A stretch of 64,000 bases of DNA from Apostichopus japonicus (Eukaryota > Echinodermata > Holothuroidea > Aspidochirotida > Stichopodidae), in contig NC_092577.1 of the NCBI RefSeq assembly GCF_037975245.1, forward strand, positions 9,337,013-9,401,012, given 5' to 3'. The first letter of the stretch is position 1. Every line of letters begins with the position of its first letter. The notes under the pieces were generated by a model. The model searched no databases, was not told the origin of the DNA, and saw only the letters and a list, made by a program, of their open reading frames with translations. The translations under genes were made by a program, and so were the position numbers. This document shows positions 61,194 through 64,000 of this stretch, piece by piece.

Positions 61194-64000
61194 GTTTAAA
61201 CATTAGCAACAGTTCCAAGACCTAGGTTATTGTCACATCAACAACCAGAAACACTATCCCGAATTAATTAACTTTAACTAGCCCATGATTTTATTAATAA
61301 AAGAGGCAACTTTTAACGACCTTTATTATGATCAATTTGGATAAATATATAAATTTAAATACCGGCTTAACAAGTTATTGCATTATTCATTTTATGGTTA
61401 AAAATTATGTTTTGATCATCCTCCGATGGTCAATCACCACCCAAGCCCAAAATGAAAAATTAGAATAAGGTGAATTAGGTAAGGCAATAGTCCTTGACTT
61501 TCTTGATAGAGTCGGAATTATTAGGTGCAGTAATTGTCTATCATTTGTGTTGAATACACAGAAACCAGAAGAATACACAGCCACATGTGACTGATTCCTT
61601 TCCGTAATTAAAGTAAATTAGTCATCGTTTCCAGAAGAAAATTGTTTCTTGGAAACTAAATCAGAGCCAAACCTAACTTGATATTACAAACGATTTAAAA
61701 CTTTGTATCAAACGAACTATGCCACCCTAATTCAATAAATTAATAGATGTTCATTGTTTAGCGTAATTCAAGTGCGTTGTAATTCCTTCCGTTAAAATCT
61801 CAGTGTAATTAACTTCTTTACTAAAAACAATACTAATAACAAATTGTCTCCATGAAAGTATAATGTCCAGGCAAGCACAATATTTTTTGTGACGTTAATT
61901 TTCATTTGAAATGTTTAAAGCACCACGTGATGTAGTCTTTACTGCTTTTCCTTTTTCTCTCCGAAATTTCTTGACCAACCTTCTAAATTGCATTTAATGA
62001 TCAGAATTGATTAAAACACTATTTAAATATAAATTACTGTCATGGTGAAAATGGAAAATTCCCAAGATTATATTCTTTAGAACCAACATAAAATAATATA
62101 TGAAATATTTTAATCCATTTACTGGGATTGAACAACAAACATTTCGCATGCACAAATTTAAAGCATTTGATATTATAGTTTAATATGACCGAACCATCGA
62201 TATTCGGAACTTGTTAAGCTGCAAATCCAGAGTTCCATTATCGTTATCTATAAACATAACATACAGATATGAAGACTGAAGTTCCCCGTTTTTAAGCATA
62301 GGCAAACATAGGTTTTAACCACTTATTTTAGTTGACAGGGGTAATTTTCGAACGTTTATTTCCAGTTTGATGATGATAGCAGTTAAAATGATTTAATTCC
62401 TGTTACAATTAATTAATTTAATTTTCTTCATTTAAAATGATATTATTATTATTGTTAGATGGTAAGCTCATGGTGCATCAAGCAAAGTATGTCGGCCGTA
62501 TTTTCACAGCGTTGTCAAATCTACGAAAAGTTCGGTCGAAGTCTTCTCGCTGGTACCTTCGGTTCTATTTCTTTTACGTAACTCAATAAAATGACGGCTA
62601 TTGCGAGCTCATCACCAATACTAAAAGAAGGTATATCACTTTTGGGTTGAAAACGTGACTGTTGGTGGAAGAGTATTGTATATAGCTATCAATGGTATCA
62701 GTTTGACGTCATATTATCCGCATACTTTATAGTCTTCGCTTCCGAATTCTTCTTTTCTGGATGAAGTTTGTTCCTATTTGATTATCTTTGGATATTTCTT
62801 GATAAATTCGCGACACTCTATAAGGGTCGTCAAACCACTGTTCCGTTGACCTCCTTGTGTAAGCACACTCGTTTATTTAATTACTTTAAAGACAGTATAA
62901 TTAAGTCATAAACCACAGGCTACATACTTGAAAGATATGTTTTCTTTTTGAACTTAAATTCTCACCCCAAATAGCGTAGGATTAATTGTGGACTGGAACA
63001 TGGTTTTGTCCAATAGACCTATATTAGTTGTAAATAAGGTTTAACGATACTTTTAGAACTAACAATAAAGCTATTTTCTCAGGTGTTTATACAGCCAACA
63101 TTGTGCAAAAACGAAGAACCTATATATTAAATCTGTGGATTTTGAAATGATGCTGTGTTAAACCCTTCTTTACAAAGTGGAAGGCTTTTAGATGACAAAA
63201 TTTAAGCTTAATTAACATATTTGTTTCGTGAACCGAGGAGGTGATAGACGCATTAACGGATATGTGACCATAATAGGTTTATTTACAAAATGTAACGTAA
63301 GCGTGCAGTAAGACACTGAAAATGGACTTAAATTACTCCTGAAATGATGAAATTAGACAAAAAGTGTAAGACATTGCACAATAATGCAGTACTGTTAACA
63401 TTATGGGACACAGATCTACCTGTATTTGACTAAACGCTTCGAAACTCGCTATTTAAGAACAACCAACTGGTTGTAAGTTTAACCATTAGTAGGTCTCGTA
63501 GTGTGTAAGTATTATATACTAGTCAGAATGACACGATTAAACAAACTCAAAATACAGATGGAAACAAGTTTTCAGGAAGAAAATTAGATTGATTTAAATG
63601 CATTAAGGACAATAATGACGTCGATGATGGTATGGGGGAGGGGAGGGGGCATCGAACGCACATTTGTAATAGCTAAATAATTACTCTCTTATATGTCCAA
63701 TAATGTATTTTATGGTAATCAGCATTATATGTCATTGTATACTGCTTTAGCGCGAAAAAGAGCTTTCAAAAAATACATAAGCGTGGTCTCTCCGATAATA
63801 AGTTTATTGTGGATTACAATGGAGCCTAATGAAACAGACTTGGTACTAATGTATAAAGTCAAGTTCATATTATAGCAATGCCAAAACGACGATTTGAAAA
63901 TATTGACATTGATTAACGGTAATTTGGAGACATTTTAAATTTATTGAAAAGACTTAATAAAAATAAGTTCATCCATGTATGTATGTTTTGTTTAAGAAAA
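61194..64000. other. Non-coding, nothing recognised
   Basis: AT-rich DNA with short frames only. There is no repeat array, splice-bounded exon or RNA gene I can support. Confidence 0.5.

Overview
The window is AT-rich animal nuclear DNA with introns, microsatellites, SINE-like tRNA relics and many transposons. It has no bacterial operon organisation. The best guess is a marine deuterostome, probably an echinoderm such as a sea cucumber. This rests on NLR-style leucine-rich-repeat exons, BEL/Pao and foldback elements, and hAT MITEs, and it is inference because no species-specific gene was recognised.

Layout. From 1 to 3108 there is non-coding DNA with small duplications. From 3109 to 16612 lies a 13.5 kb foldback transposon. 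Its inverted ends are built from arrays of a ~179-bp unit: about 19 units on the left and 4 to 5 on the right. Inside it, on the minus strand, is a MULE-type transposase gene of the kind seen in FB-NOF elements: a zinc-finger N-terminus, a DDE core and a C-terminal ubiquitin-specific-protease-like domain split by an intron. One in-frame TAG and one frame change interrupt the gene. From 17000 to about 50723, on the plus strand, is a dispersed set of exons with LRR character, spread over very long introns.

The introns are loaded with repeats. These include inverted GGACAATT arrays (20.3 and 29.2 kb); a ~0.35-kb repeat family (21.2-22.1 kb); a 4.5-kb CACTG-ended element flanked by TA and carrying GACTAA subterminal motifs and a large internal palindrome (23.6-28.1 kb); a hAT-like element with a MITE nested in it that keeps a perfect 8-bp target duplication (30.4-32.5 kb); a hammerhead-like RNA motif (34.8 kb); a BEL/Pao retrotransposon cut off after its protease (35.2-38.0 kb, minus strand); and a second member of the MITE family, also with a perfect 8-bp duplication (45.6-46.3 kb).

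From 50.7 kb to the end I see no gene. The region holds a 2-kb array of a 34-bp hairpin-forming minisatellite (52.4-54.5 kb) and an element with nearly identical 215-bp inverted arms (59.4-61.2 kb) enclosing GGTTAGG-rich repeats and a tRNA-like relic.

The most notable system is the foldback element. A cut-and-paste transposase is fused to, or read together with, a papain-fold protease-like domain, and each end unit can itself form a hairpin.
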